Of a DNA stretch of 42,782 nucleotides, positions 7,749 to 15,375 are shown piece by piece. The DNA lies in assembly GCF_008710155.1 (NCBI RefSeq), contig NZ_VYPZ01000030.1, forward strand, positions 1 to 42,782, in the 5' to 3' direction. This DNA comes from Sphingobium limneticum. Lineage in GTDB: Bacteria; Pseudomonadota; Alphaproteobacteria; Sphingomonadales; Sphingomonadaceae. The first letter of the stretch is position 1; each line of letters opens with the position of its first letter. Made by a program: the position numbers and the translations under genes. The notes under the pieces were generated by a model that was not told the origin of the DNA, did no database searches, and was given only the letters and a program-made list of their open reading frames with translations.

Positions 7749-7988
7749 CTACGCGCCGAGCCGGAATACCAGTCCTGTCGAACGGCAATAGCGCTCGGCC
7801 GCATCACGATCGTGAAATCGCAGCTCGACATGGGCAAGAGGATCGCGCCCGCCGCTCCATCCCGTCAACGGTTCGACAAAGGGGAGACAGCGCGGCTCGA
7901 AGCGGACGCCGCCACTGGCCGCGCCGGTCCCGCCCGCGGGAAGCCGGTTCTCCTGCCGGCTCCAGGGGATCAAATCACGGAGCGCCAT
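7749..7988 (-). CDS. NDUFS4-like (ETC complex I accessory) small protein
   Basis: A 79-residue protein. The C-terminal half, FVEPLTGWSGGRDPLAHVEL followed by RFHDRDAAERYCRSTGLVFRL, matches the conserved end of the NDUFS4 family: the P-L-x-GW-(S/T)-G segment and a final strand after a helix that places an aromatic and GL. The N-terminal MALRDLIPWSRQ is instead reminiscent of Hsp20 N-termini, so the gene looks like a hybrid or a minimal version. True NDUFS4 is larger and is encoded apart from stress genes. The start is supported by AAGGAGAT on the minus strand. No complex I genes are nearby. Role unknown; a stress-related derivative is inferred. Confidence 0.6.
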   Translation of the reverse strand: MALRDLIPWSRQENRLPAGGTGAASGGVRFEPRCLPFVEPLTGWSGGRDPLAHVELRFHDRDAAERYCRSTGLVFRLGA

Positions 7989-8081
7989 GACGGTTATCTC
8001 CTTGTCTGGCTAGAGTTGGAGCATGACCCGCCGGCCACCGCCCCCACGGGGACGGCGCCGGCGAGCCGATTATGATCGCGA

Positions 8082-8552
8082 TCAGGCCGCCTGGGCGTCC
8101 TTGGGTGCCTCGATGCGGTCATTAGCGGCGTTCGCACCGCCGCTGATCTCGATCTTGCGCGGTTTCATCGCTTCGGGAACGACCCGCTTGAGCTGGATGC
8201 TCAGCAAGCCATACTCGAATGTCGCCTCGCCGGCCTCGATGAAGTCGGCAAGCTGGAATCGCCGCTCGAACGAACGGGTCGCGATGCCGCGATGCAGATA
8301 GTCGGCCTCGTCCTCATCCTCGGCGCGTTGGCCGGTGACGGTGAGCTGATTCTGCTGGGCAACGACCTCGATTTCGTTCGGTCGGAAGCCGGCGACGGCC
8401 AGCGTTATGCGATAGCTGTCCTCGCCGTCCCTCACGATGTCGAACGGTGGAAAGCCATCATCCTCGCGCTGACCCGCTTCGAGCATGTTGAACAAGCGGT
8501 CGAAGCCAACGGTGGAACGCCGATACGGCGCAAAGTCAAACGTGCTTCTCAT
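8082..8552 (-). CDS. Hsp20/alpha-crystallin small heat-shock protein
   Basis: A 156-residue IbpA-type chaperone that holds unfolding proteins in an ATP-independent way. The N-terminal arm MRSTFDFAPYRRSTVGFDRL is followed by the crystallin core (from about 42: YRITLAVAGFRPNEIEVVAQ; QNQLTVTGQR; GIATRSFERRFQLADFIE; TFEYGLLSIQLKRVVPEAMK). The latter ends with a V-P-E-A-x-K-P-R-K-I tail bearing an I-x-I-like motif (KIEIS). I chose ATG 8552 because AGGAGG sits 8 bases upstream; a TTG two codons earlier lies too close to it. A heat-shock promoter and a possible RNA thermometer lie upstream. Confidence 0.93.
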   Translation of the reverse strand: MRSTFDFAPYRRSTVGFDRLFNMLEAGQREDDGFPPFDIVRDGEDSYRITLAVAGFRPNEIEVVAQQNQLTVTGQRAEDEDEADYLHRGIATRSFERRFQLADFIEAGEATFEYGLLSIQLKRVVPEAMKPRKIEISGGANAANDRIEAPKDAQAA

Positions 8553-8580
8553 TTCCAAATCCTCCTAGGGAAGCGATCTG
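8553..8580 (-). promoter_or_regulatory. ROSE-like RNA thermometer candidate
   Basis: Just before the hsp20 start, the minus-strand RNA reads UCGCUUCC-CUA-GGAGGAU. CUUCC can pair with the Shine-Dalgarno GGAGG (one G-U pair), and the UCGCU matches the U(U/C)GCU signature of ROSE elements that mask the ribosome site of small heat-shock genes in alphaproteobacteria. The whole leader of about 90 bases was not folded. Confidence 0.45.
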
Positions 8581-8651
8581 GGCATGAGATGCGCCGGGAA
8601 GAGCCGGCGCCCTCCATGTCCACCGGACCCGAACACGGCGCCCGGCAACTT

Positions 8652-8680
8652 TAATTAGTAAAGCGCCACGCGGTTTCAAG
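8652..8680 (-). promoter_or_regulatory. Putative sigma-32 (RpoH) promoter of hsp20
   Basis: On the minus strand CTTGAAA (plus 8674-8680) is followed after 15 bases by CTAATTA (8652-8658). The -35 matches the RpoH consensus CTTGAAA exactly. The -10 is AT-rich and resembles the alphaproteobacterial C-x-TAT type only loosely. The spacing and the position about 100 bases before the gene fit. Confidence 0.5.
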
Positions 8681-8697
8681 AAGGACTGTCGATAGGC

Positions 8698-9174
8698 ATG
8701 GATGGCGCATCCCCTAGCGCACGAGATGCGCCCCTACCAAGTCGGGCTGACAGCGCCCGTGAACGGGATTTCAATGTCGGTTTCTCAACCGGGCAGTGCC
8801 CCAACCAACCGCAAGGCGAGACGCGCGACGATGACGATCACGGACCATATCGCACGACAACGCGCCCTGCCCGTCAACTGGGCCGCCCCGAAGCAGTCGC
8901 TGCGATCACGATCGAATGGGCGCTTGGCAGCGCCGACGACACCGAAACCGTGATGAGGGCCACTCTCGACACATTGACGCCGGCAGCGCGCGAGACATTC
9001 GTGCTGAATAAAGTCAGCGGCCAAAGCTACGCCGAGATTGCGCGCAGCGTGGGCAGGTTTCCAGTGGGTTGTCCGCCGCAGGATGCTGGCGGCGATCCGG
9101 CGCATCGCTCAAGGCCCGCACAGCTTCGAAATATGGCTACGCATGCGTTGCCAGTAAAAGGCCGTGCCCGGCCA
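8698..9174 (+). pseudogene. Remnant of an ECF-type sigma factor (region 4), frameshifted
   Basis: From about 8960 the frame reads TLDTLTPAARETFVLNKVSG then QSYAEIARSVG, the start of sigma region 4 as in FecI-like ECF factors. After about 9058 the same frame becomes meaningless. The next frame continues with QWVVRRRMLAAIRRIAQGPH and a short tail to TAA at 9172-9174, the expected DNA-recognition helix and ending. A single-base shift near 9058-9063 therefore splits the gene. Region 2 is not recognisable upstream, so the gene had already lost its first half or had an unusual N-terminus. It is probably non-functional, although the frame shift could be a sequence error. Confidence 0.6.
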
Positions 9175-9182
9175 CATTTCGC

Positions 9183-9437
9183 CTAGCTATCGGCTTCCAC
9201 AGCCAGAATTTCGGGCTGCATCAGCAAAAGATGCGCGCTGATCTTCAATCCCGTGGCGATGCGCTCGATATTGTCGATCGAAACATTGCGCTCGCCGCGC
9301 TCAATCCCGCCGAAATAGGTGCGATCCATCTCGATATCATAGGCGAAGACCTGTTGGCTGACACCAAGGGCTTTCCGGTATCGGCGGATATTCGCTGCAA
9401 CGGTAGCACGTAAACATCCAGGATCGGCGCGTTTCAC
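9183..9437 (-). CDS. XRE-family helix-turn-helix regulator
   Basis: An 84-residue, single-domain Cro/CI-like protein. VAANIRRYRKALGVSQQVFA is helix 1 and the start of helix 2, YDIEMDRTYFGGIERGERNV is the recognition helix with the ERGxRN signature, and IDNIERIATGLKI is helix 5. Small stand-alone XRE proteins of this type are common in sphingomonad accessory DNA. The start is GTG 9437, without a convincing ribosome site, so a later start is possible. It faces the sigma remnant tail-to-tail. Confidence 0.8.
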   Translation of the reverse strand: MKRADPGCLRATVAANIRRYRKALGVSQQVFAYDIEMDRTYFGGIERGERNVSIDNIERIATGLKISAHLLLMQPEILAVEADS

Positions 9438-9540
9438 CCTTCATGAATCGCCTGCAAGATGGTTATAAGGCGACGGGTTTTAAGTATCATTTTTCGGACC
9501 GCTGCTAAGTTGAAAGATTCGCCGAGTTTGGAAAACGCGC

Positions 9541-10095
9541 ATGAACAGCCATTTGCCTGTCGGCCGATTGGCCGGGTATCTTGAAGCTCTTTCGCGAGAG
9601 AAAATCTGGCTCGCGATCGTCGCCGCCACCGGGGCCCTCGCAGCGCTCGACCACGCCGTGCCCACCGTCGGGTTCGCGCGCCTCTATATGCCGATCATCT
9701 GTGGATCCGCATGGGGCCTTGGCGCGCGCGAGGGCTATTCCGTCGCAGTGTTTGCAGCGATCCTGGCCGTCATGCCTGGCCTGCAGGTAGGGCCTCCGAC
9801 AGGCCCGAGCATTTTTGGCCCTATCGCCGAAGGCCAGAGCTTCGCACAGGACATCCACGCCCGCCTGAGGACTGTTCTGGCAGGCCCGCCTTATCCGGTG
9901 ACGTGCAGCATGGGGGCGGTGCTGATCCCTTCCGATGCCCCGCGCAACGCTGACGAATTGATGCACCTTGCCGGTCAGGCAACGTATCGCGCCAGGCAGA
10001 CGGGTAAGAATGCCGTCGAGATCGCCAGGGCCGGCGATCCGCCAGCGCTCAGGCCGGTGTTGGCCACGGCCTGCCTCCGCAAGGGCAGGACATGA
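9541..10095 (+). pseudogene. Diguanylate cyclase with internal deletion (GGDEF motif missing)
   Basis: A 184-residue open frame. The N-terminal 80 residues hold two or three hydrophobic segments (IWLAIVAATGALAALDHAV; MPIICGSAWGLGA; YSVAVFAAILAVMPG), like a membrane sensor half. From about residue 102, FAQDIHARLRTVLAGP then PVTCSMGAVLIPSDAP and ELMHLAGQATYRARQTGKNA match the last third of a GGDEF domain. The intervening portion with the substrate-binding helix and the GG(D/E)EF loop is missing, and the join near residues 90-102 is in frame. It cannot make cyclic di-GMP. It may be silent, or may survive as a membrane stub coupled to the next gene by ATGA. Confidence 0.6.
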
Positions 10096-10511
10096 AAGAT
10101 CTGGCTTCGCTTCGCCGGCGTGCCATCGCCCTCATGCGCGAAGCTATCGCGATGCTCGACGAGGCGAGAGAGCATCGCGCGGCGAACCATTTGCAGGCGG
10201 CGATCGATGCCGCTGAAAGGGTTTCCCCGATGAAGCCGGGTGACACGCTGCCGGACGACAGCATCGACACGCCAGAATCCACGTCGCAGCTTGCCGCCGA
10301 TCCTGCGTTGGTACGCGCGATCGGCGGCGCGCTGGCGATGTTCGCCACGCTGATGGCGCGCCAGGGCGGCGCTCCGGTCGATGAAGTTGCCCGCCTCCTT
10401 GGTATCTACGCGGCCGCGACCAACGAGAGATCGGACGATGAGGGGCTGCTTATCGCGTGTTGGAGCGCTATCCTCCGCGACGTCGCGGAGGCACAGCGCG
10501 GGGAGACTTAG
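10092..10511 (+). CDS. Hypothetical helical protein
   Basis: A 139-residue soluble protein. Its N-terminal half is a long helix (LRRRAIALMREAIAMLDEAREHRAANHLQAAIDAAERV) and the second half begins with an acidic linker, then VRAIGGALAMFATLMARQGG. No family is recognised. Helix-rich small proteins next to response regulators sometimes act as partners or phosphotransfer proteins, but no conserved His motif is evident, so that is only a thought. The start overlaps the stop of the truncated cyclase gene by 4 bases. Confidence 0.55.
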   Translation: MKDLASLRRRAIALMREAIAMLDEAREHRAANHLQAAIDAAERVSPMKPGDTLPDDSIDTPESTSQLAADPALVRAIGGALAMFATLMARQGGAPVDEVARLLGIYAAATNERSDDEGLLIACWSAILRDVAEAQRGET

Positions 10512-10542
10512 GACGCCAAGGGGGGTGTAGAGGAACCAGTCT

Positions 10543-11136
10543 GATGGAGAAACCGCAAGGTCCGGCGCTGGACTATAGTGTTGCTCTGGTTGTCGAGGAT
10601 GAACCGCTCGTGCGCGTCTTCGCGACCAAAATTCTCAGGATGCGGGATACCGCGTGTTCGAGGCGTGCGACGCACAAGACGCGCTCACAATTCTTGAAGA
10701 GCGCCAAGACATTCGGATCGTCATGACCGATATTGAAATGCCCGGCGACATGGATGGCCTGGCGCTCGCCAGCACGATCCGGGAGCGCTGGCCCGAAACG
10801 GTCGTTCTCGTAAATTCAGGCCGCGTCCGACCTGAACCGGAAGCATTACCCGACCGTGCGGGCTTTATCGCCAAGCCCTATCGCGCCGCCGAGTTGCTAC
10901 ACCAGCTTGACGTGCTGATGGAGGAGCATGGCGTTCCGATTCTTTCGGATGGCGATATTCTTGAGGCATGGCACGCAGCCGAGCTAGCGCATGCGCAGGC
11001 GGATGCACTCGACAAGCCCGTCACGCTGGCGCACGCCATCGCGGCCGAACAAGCAGCGATCCAGCGCTTTGGCGTCGGATCTCATGCGGCCGCCTATGAC
11101 GCGCGGTATCCCGATGCGCCGGAGCCGCGCCGATAG
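10543..11136 (+). pseudogene. Single-receiver response regulator, frameshifted
   Basis: Starting at ATG 10543 the frame reads MEKPQGPALDYSVALVVEDE PLVRVFATKIL, the first strand and acidic pocket of a receiver domain, then loses sense at 10636-10637. The next frame resumes with DAGYRVFEACDAQDALTILE and contains the phospho-acceptor strand VMTDIEMPG, plus SGRVRPEP and the FIAKPYR lysine. One missing base (the context ATTCTC-AGGATGCG suggests a lost G) explains it. The C-terminal extension of about 55 residues (DILEAWHAAELAHAQADAL) has no known fold. If the shift is real the protein is broken; a read error is the alternative. Confidence 0.7.
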
Positions 11137-11146
11137 GTCAATTGGT

Positions 11147-11177
11147 CTCCCGGCGACAAACAGGTTGCCGCCGGGAG
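11147..11177. terminator. Hairpin after the response-regulator remnant
   Basis: CTCCCGGCG (11147-11155) and CGCCGGGAG (11169-11177) pair perfectly over 9 bases with a 13-base loop, 10 bases past the stop codon. No T run follows on the plus strand, so it is a weak terminator candidate or an RNA-stabilising stem. Confidence 0.4.
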
Positions 11178-11853
11178 TGGTCAGCCGCACACGCTGGAGG
11201 GCCGCAGCGCGTCATAAGCGCAAACCTATCGCTATGCACCTTCCGAGAGAATGAAACTCGTCGGATTACGCATTGGGTGCGATAGACTGCCGTTTAAAAG
11301 AAGGGGGGTCGATGGGGTGCGGCGCCTATGTTCACTGTCGCACACGTCCGGCACGACGGTCTCGGGAAACGTCAAAGGGTGCGTCCGGTACGTCCTTGGG
11401 ATAGCGAATGACTGGCCGCTCACAATTTTCTCGCATGTGTACTGTTTCCAATTTTTGTCCGGACCTGAGGATTGGTCAGCGACGTCAGATTCTCGGCCTA
11501 GAACGGCTCCTATGTCCCCAGCAGGTGCCCGAGCTTTGCGGCTCTGAAGTCGAGCCCGACAGACGCACTTTTGGGCCTCACGCCCCTTTTTGCAGGTAGC
11601 GCGTTCAGCCCCGTTGAGGGCGTGTACGTTTTCGGCCGCCGCGTTTTGGGGCGCCCCCCTTCCAGGAGACCAGACGGAGGTGCCCGAACTCCAGTGGTAA
11701 GAGCCGCCGTATCGGGGCGATGTCGAGCACCTGCGCCGTTGGAACTGCTGCGGCAATATTTCGGCCTTGACCTTGGACCATGGTCCTGCCCGTAAGAGGC
11801 CTCCCCAATAGCGGTGCCTTTGCGGCGCGGCACTCCAGATCGATCCGAGGAGT
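11178..11853. other. Long intergenic stretch with no convincing gene
   Basis: About 675 bases before the FixJ-like gene. Open frames on both strands have no ribosome site and no family resemblance. The only clear signal is the MerR-type promoter-like sequence at 11767-11786. The composition is less GC-biased than in the flanking genes. Confidence 0.5.
11767..11786 (+). promoter_or_regulatory. MerR-family-type promoter element
   Basis: TTGACCTTGGACCATGGTCC combines a -35 hexamer with the palindrome GGACCATGGTCC. It lies about 70 bases before the FixJ-like gene on the same strand. Nineteen to twenty bases after TTGACC comes GTAAGAG, a weak -10. The same 20-mer, with one extra shared base, recurs on the minus strand at 41806-41826. 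The long spacer with a central palindrome is typical of MerR/CueR operators. Confidence 0.45.
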
Positions 11854-12489
11854 ATGGGGAACAAGCGCGTCGTTCACATCGTCGATGACGAAGAGACAAT
11901 CCGAAAGGCACTGCGATTCACGTTGCGTACCGCCGGCTTCGCCGTCGAGGCCTACGCTTCGGGGCCGGAGTTTCTGTCGGCCGCGGGTGACGCTAAGAAA
12001 GGCTGCGTGATCCTCGACATGCACATGCCGGACATGGACGGCCTTCAGGTCCAGGTGGAGCTGACGCGACGCGGGATTGATATGCCTGTCGTCATGCTCA
12101 CCGGCAATGGCGATCCCACGCTCGCCGTGCAGGCAATGCAGGCGGGCGCTGCCGACTTTCTCGCCAAACCGGTCGAAAAGGCCGCATTGCTTGGCGCGAT
12201 CGACCGCGCCTTCAGCTCGCTGGAGAATATAACCGGGCGTGCCGCAGAACAGGCCGACGCGCTGTCGAAAGCCGCGAGACTGACGCAGCGCGAACGGGCC
12301 GTTCTTAGAGGGATTGCGCGAGGCTATCCCAATAGCTTTATCGCAGATGAACTCGGTACCACGCCGCGCACGGTCGAGCTGGATCGAGCCAGCCTGATGG
12401 TCAAACTGGGAGCCCAAAGTTTGCCCGACTTGCTACGGATCGCGTTTGCTGTGGACCTGAACGGATCGCCTGAGGACGATCGCCATTAG
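11854..12489 (+). CDS. FixJ/LuxR-type two-component response regulator (orphan)
   Basis: A 211-residue protein: a receiver domain (acidic pair D11-D12, phospho-acceptor D55 in CVILDMHMPDMDG, K105 in LAKPVEK) followed by a LuxR-type helix-turn-helix (LTQRERAVLRGIARGYPNSF; TTPRTVELDRASLMVKL). It closely resembles the FixJ-like protein at 24168-24791, including the spacing of D55 and K105, but in the recognition helix the usual VHRA is LDRA, so DNA specificity may have shifted. No kinase is adjacent. It could be served by the kinase at 22643. GAGGAG lies just upstream of ATG 11854. A MerR-type promoter element precedes it. Confidence 0.85.
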   Translation: MGNKRVVHIVDDEETIRKALRFTLRTAGFAVEAYASGPEFLSAAGDAKKGCVILDMHMPDMDGLQVQVELTRRGIDMPVVMLTGNGDPTLAVQAMQAGAADFLAKPVEKAALLGAIDRAFSSLENITGRAAEQADALSKAARLTQRERAVLRGIARGYPNSFIADELGTTPRTVELDRASLMVKLGAQSLPDLLRIAFAVDLNGSPEDDRH

Positions 12490-12515
12490 GCTTCACCATC
12501 CTGCGACATCGGACG

Positions 12516-12914
12516 TTATGCGGATCGGCCCGTGGCGAGTTCGGCAATGATCGGACAATCCGGCCGCGCGTCGCCGTGGCAGCGTTCGGCGAGATCGACC
12601 AGCGTGTCGCGCAGCGCCGTCAGCGCTGCCGCCTTGCGCTCGAATTCCTCGGCACGGGCCAGCGCAAGCCGCTTCACCTCGCCACTCGCGCGACCCGTAT
12701 CCGCCCAAAGGCCGAGCAAAGTGCGGATCTCCTCGATCGGAAACCCCAGATCGCGCGCATTGGCGATGAACCGCAGGCGATGAAGATCGCGCTCGTCATA
12801 GTCGCGATAGCCCGCACCCCGGCGCGGCGGCGCCGGGATGAGGCCTATCTTCTCATAATGGCGGATCATCCGCTCCGAGACGCCGCTCCGCCGAGACGTC
12901 TCGCCGATGTTCAC
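12516..12914 (-). CDS. cueR: CueR, copper(I)-responsive MerR-family activator
   Basis: A 132-residue MerR-family protein that senses Cu(I) and unwinds promoters with over-long spacers. The N-terminal winged helix (MNIGETSRRSGVSERMIRHY) is followed by the dimer coiled coil and the metal loop with C112 and C120 (CHGDARPDC). S77 at the start of the dimer helix is the residue typical of monovalent-metal sensors. These three positions are the same as in E. coli CueR. The start is GTG 12914, overlapping the stop of the ATPase gene by 4 bases (GTGA), so regulator and pump share a transcript. Its evident target is the promoter at 15294-15324. Confidence 0.92.
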   Translation of the reverse strand: MNIGETSRRSGVSERMIRHYEKIGLIPAPPRRGAGYRDYDERDLHRLRFIANARDLGFPIEEIRTLLGLWADTGRASGEVKRLALARAEEFERKAAALTALRDTLVDLAERCHGDARPDCPIIAELATGRSA

Positions 12915-15268
12915 AGCGCCTTCCGGTTGAGTCGCAGCGCGTTGGTGACCACGCTGACCGAGGAGAGCGCCATGGCGGCGGCCGCGATGATCGGCGAGAG
13001 CAGGATGCCGAACAGCGGATAGAGCGCGCCCGCCGCCACCGGCACGCCCGCGACATTGTAGATGAAGGCGAAGACGAGGTTCTGGCGGATGTTCGACATG
13101 GTCGCCTGGCTGAGCTTACGCGCCCGGACGATGCCGGTGAGGTCGCCCTTGAGCAGGGTCACGCCCGCGCTCTCGATGGCGACGTCGGTGCCCGAGCCCA
13201 TGGCGATGCCGACATCGGCGGCGGCCAGCGCGGGGGCGTCGTTGACACCGTCGCCGGCCATGGCGACCACCCGCCCCTCGCGCTTGAACTTGGCGACCAC
13301 GGCGCTTTTCTGATCGGGCAGCACCTCGGCTTCGACCTCGTCGATGCCCAGGCGCCGGGCGACCGCTTCCGCTGTCGTGCGGTTGTCGCCGGTCAGCATG
13401 ACCACGCGAATACCCTCCGCCTTGAGCGCGGCGAGCGCTTCTGGCGTCGTGGCCTTCACCGGATCGGCGATGGCGAAGGCACCGCCGACGGTGCCGTCGA
13501 TTCCGATGAAGATTGCGGTGGCGCCATCGCGTCGCAGTGCGTCGGCCTGGCCGGCGAGCGCCTCGGTGGCGACGCCCTCGTCGGCGAGGAACCGCGCATT
13601 GCCGAGGACGATGCGCCGCCCTTCGACCGTACCGAGCGCGCCGCGCCCGGTCGGCGAGTCGAAGTCGGTGACGTCGCTCGTGGCGATGGCGCGATCCTTC
13701 GCAGCCTCGACGATCGCCAGCGCGAGCGGATGTTCGGAAGCCCGTTCGACCGAGGCGGCAAGCCGCAGCAACTCGGCTTCGTCGAAGCCGGGCGCCGGCA
13801 CGACCTGGGTGACGGCAGGGCGGCCTTCGGTCAGCGTGCCTGTCTTGTCGACGACGAGCGTGTCGACCTTCTCCATATGCTCGAGCGCTTCGGCATTCTT
13901 GATAAGGACGCCGAGTCCGGCGCCGCGGCCGACGCCCACCATGATCGACATCGGCGTGGCGAGACCCAGTGCACAGGGACAGGCGATGATCAGCACGGCG
14001 ACCGCCGCCACCAGCCCATAGGCGAAGCGCGGCTCGGGGCCCCAGATACCCCAGGCGATAAACGCGACCACCGCAACCGCGATGACCACGGGCACGAACC
14101 AGCCCGACACCTGATCGGCCATGCGCTGGATCGGCGCGCGCGAGCGCTGCGCCTCGGCGACCATCTGGACAATCCGCGCAAGCATGGTGTCGCGTCCGAC
14201 CTTGTCGGCGACGATCACCAGCGCACCGGTCTGGTTGAGCGTGCCGCCGATCACCGTGTCGGCCTTGGCCTTGGTGACGGGCATGGATTCACCGCTGACC
14301 ATCGACTCGTCGAGCGAGGAGCGGCCGTCCTCGACTACGCCGTCGACCGGCACCTTCTCGCCCGGCCGCACGCGCAGGCGGTCGCCGACCGCGACCAGAT
14401 CGAGACTGATCTCCTCTTCGCTCCCGTCGGCGGCGATCCGGCGCGCGGTCTTGGGCGCGAGGTTGAGCAGCGCCTTGATCGCGCCCGAGGTCCGCTCACG
14501 CGCGCGCAGTTCGAGCACCTGGCCGAGCAGCACGAGAACGGTGATCACCGCGGCGGCCTCGAAATAGACGGCAACCATGCCGTCCTCGCCGCGGAAGGCA
14601 GGCGGGAACAGCTGAGGCGCGAGCGTCGCGACGACGCTGTAGATCCAGGCGACCCCCGTCCCCATCGCGATCAGGGTGAACATGTTGAGGTTGCGGGTCT
14701 TGAGCGAGGCCCAGCCACGCTCGAAGAACGGCCAGCCCGCCCAGAGCACGACAGGCGTCGCCAGCACGAACTGGATCCATACCGAGGTCGACATCGGCAC
14801 GAGGCGATGGATCACAGGAAACAGGTGCGCCCCCATCTCGAGGATCAGCACCGGCAGGGCCAGCACCAGGCCAACCCAGAAACGCCGCGTGAAATCGACC
14901 AGCTCGTGGCTGGGACCGCTGTCGGCGGTCACGGTCGCGGGTTCGAGCGCCATGCCGCAGATCGGACAGGACCCGGGATGGTCCTGCCGGATCTCGGGAT
15001 GCATAGGGCAGGTCCAGATCGTGCCCACGGGCGCTGCGAACGGCGGTGCCGGCGGGCCGAGATAGCGCTCGGGATCGGCGATGAACTTTGCCCGGCAGCC
15101 CGCGCTGCAGAAATGATAGCGTTCACCGCCATGATCGGCATGGTGCGCGGTGGTCGCCGGATCGACGGTCATGCCACAGACCGGGTCCTTGATGCCGGTC
15201 GCCGCTTTCGCGCCGCCGTGGCCGCCGCAGCAACCGCCGCCATGCGCCGCTCCATGTGTCTCGTTCAT
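12911..15268 (-). CDS. copA: Cu(I)-exporting P1B-type ATPase
   Basis: A 785-residue inner-membrane pump that exports Cu(I) (or Ag(I)) from the cytoplasm. The N-terminus is His/Cys-rich (HGGGCCGGHGG), then a YHS domain (DPVCGMTV ... FCSAGCRAKF, about 27-70) and a heavy-metal-binding zinc-ribbon-like segment (TCPMHPEI ... GSCPICGMALE, about 85-112). These take the place of CxxC HMA domains. Eight membrane helices follow, with the transport motif ACPCALGLATP near 431, DKTGTLTEG near 474, HP locus SEHPLA, and GDGVNDAPAL near 674. I chose ATG 15268, preceded by AAAGGAG, because a longer frame from 15310 would start inside the CueR promoter, upstream of its -10. Confidence 0.95.
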   Translation of the reverse strand: MNETHGAAHGGGCCGGHGGAKAATGIKDPVCGMTVDPATTAHHADHGGERYHFCSAGCRAKFIADPERYLGPPAPPFAAPVGTIWTCPMHPEIRQDHPGSCPICGMALEPATVTADSGPSHELVDFTRRFWVGLVLALPVLILEMGAHLFPVIHRLVPMSTSVWIQFVLATPVVLWAGWPFFERGWASLKTRNLNMFTLIAMGTGVAWIYSVVATLAPQLFPPAFRGEDGMVAVYFEAAAVITVLVLLGQVLELRARERTSGAIKALLNLAPKTARRIAADGSEEEISLDLVAVGDRLRVRPGEKVPVDGVVEDGRSSLDESMVSGESMPVTKAKADTVIGGTLNQTGALVIVADKVGRDTMLARIVQMVAEAQRSRAPIQRMADQVSGWFVPVVIAVAVVAFIAWGIWGPEPRFAYGLVAAVAVLIIACPCALGLATPMSIMVGVGRGAGLGVLIKNAEALEHMEKVDTLVVDKTGTLTEGRPAVTQVVPAPGFDEAELLRLAASVERASEHPLALAIVEAAKDRAIATSDVTDFDSPTGRGALGTVEGRRIVLGNARFLADEGVATEALAGQADALRRDGATAIFIGIDGTVGGAFAIADPVKATTPEALAALKAEGIRVVMLTGDNRTTAEAVARRLGIDEVEAEVLPDQKSAVVAKFKREGRVVAMAGDGVNDAPALAAADVGIAMGSGTDVAIESAGVTLLKGDLTGIVRARKLSQATMSNIRQNLVFAFIYNVAGVPVAAGALYPLFGILLSPIIAAAAMALSSVSVVTNALRLNRKAL

Positions 15269-15293
15269 CGCCTTGCTCCTTTCGACGCCTGAC

Positions 15294-15324
15294 GATCTAG
15301 GGTCTGACACCGTGTCAGGGTCAA
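15294..15324 (-). promoter_or_regulatory. CueR-regulated promoter of the Cu(I) ATPase
   Basis: On the minus strand the -35 TTGACC (plus 15319-15324) and the -10 TAGATC (15294-15299) are separated by a 19-base spacer containing the palindrome CTGACACGGTGTCAG. A 19-base spacer with a central dyad is the hallmark of CueR promoters. The -10 ends 25 bases before the start codon at 15268. It would drive the ATPase and cueR itself. Confidence 0.85.
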
Positions 15325-15375
15325 TACGTAATCGCCTAAGCGGCCAAATCGGCGTACCCGGTCGCTCGGCCGGGA

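Noticed and set aside
2700..11000. FixK/FNR boxes (TTGAT-N4-ATCAA) before the stress and phosphorylase operons
   Set aside because: No match was found by eye, so direct control by a FixK-type protein is not claimed.
11232..11864. Open frame of 210 codons on the minus strand upstream of the FixJ-like gene
   Set aside because: No start signal, no family, and it overlaps the start of a real gene and a promoter-like element.
13730..15292. Long open frame (over 500 codons) opposite the Cu(I) ATPase
   Set aside because: Mirror of a highly conserved GC-rich gene; no ribosome site and the product has only Arg, His and Asp-rich low complexity.
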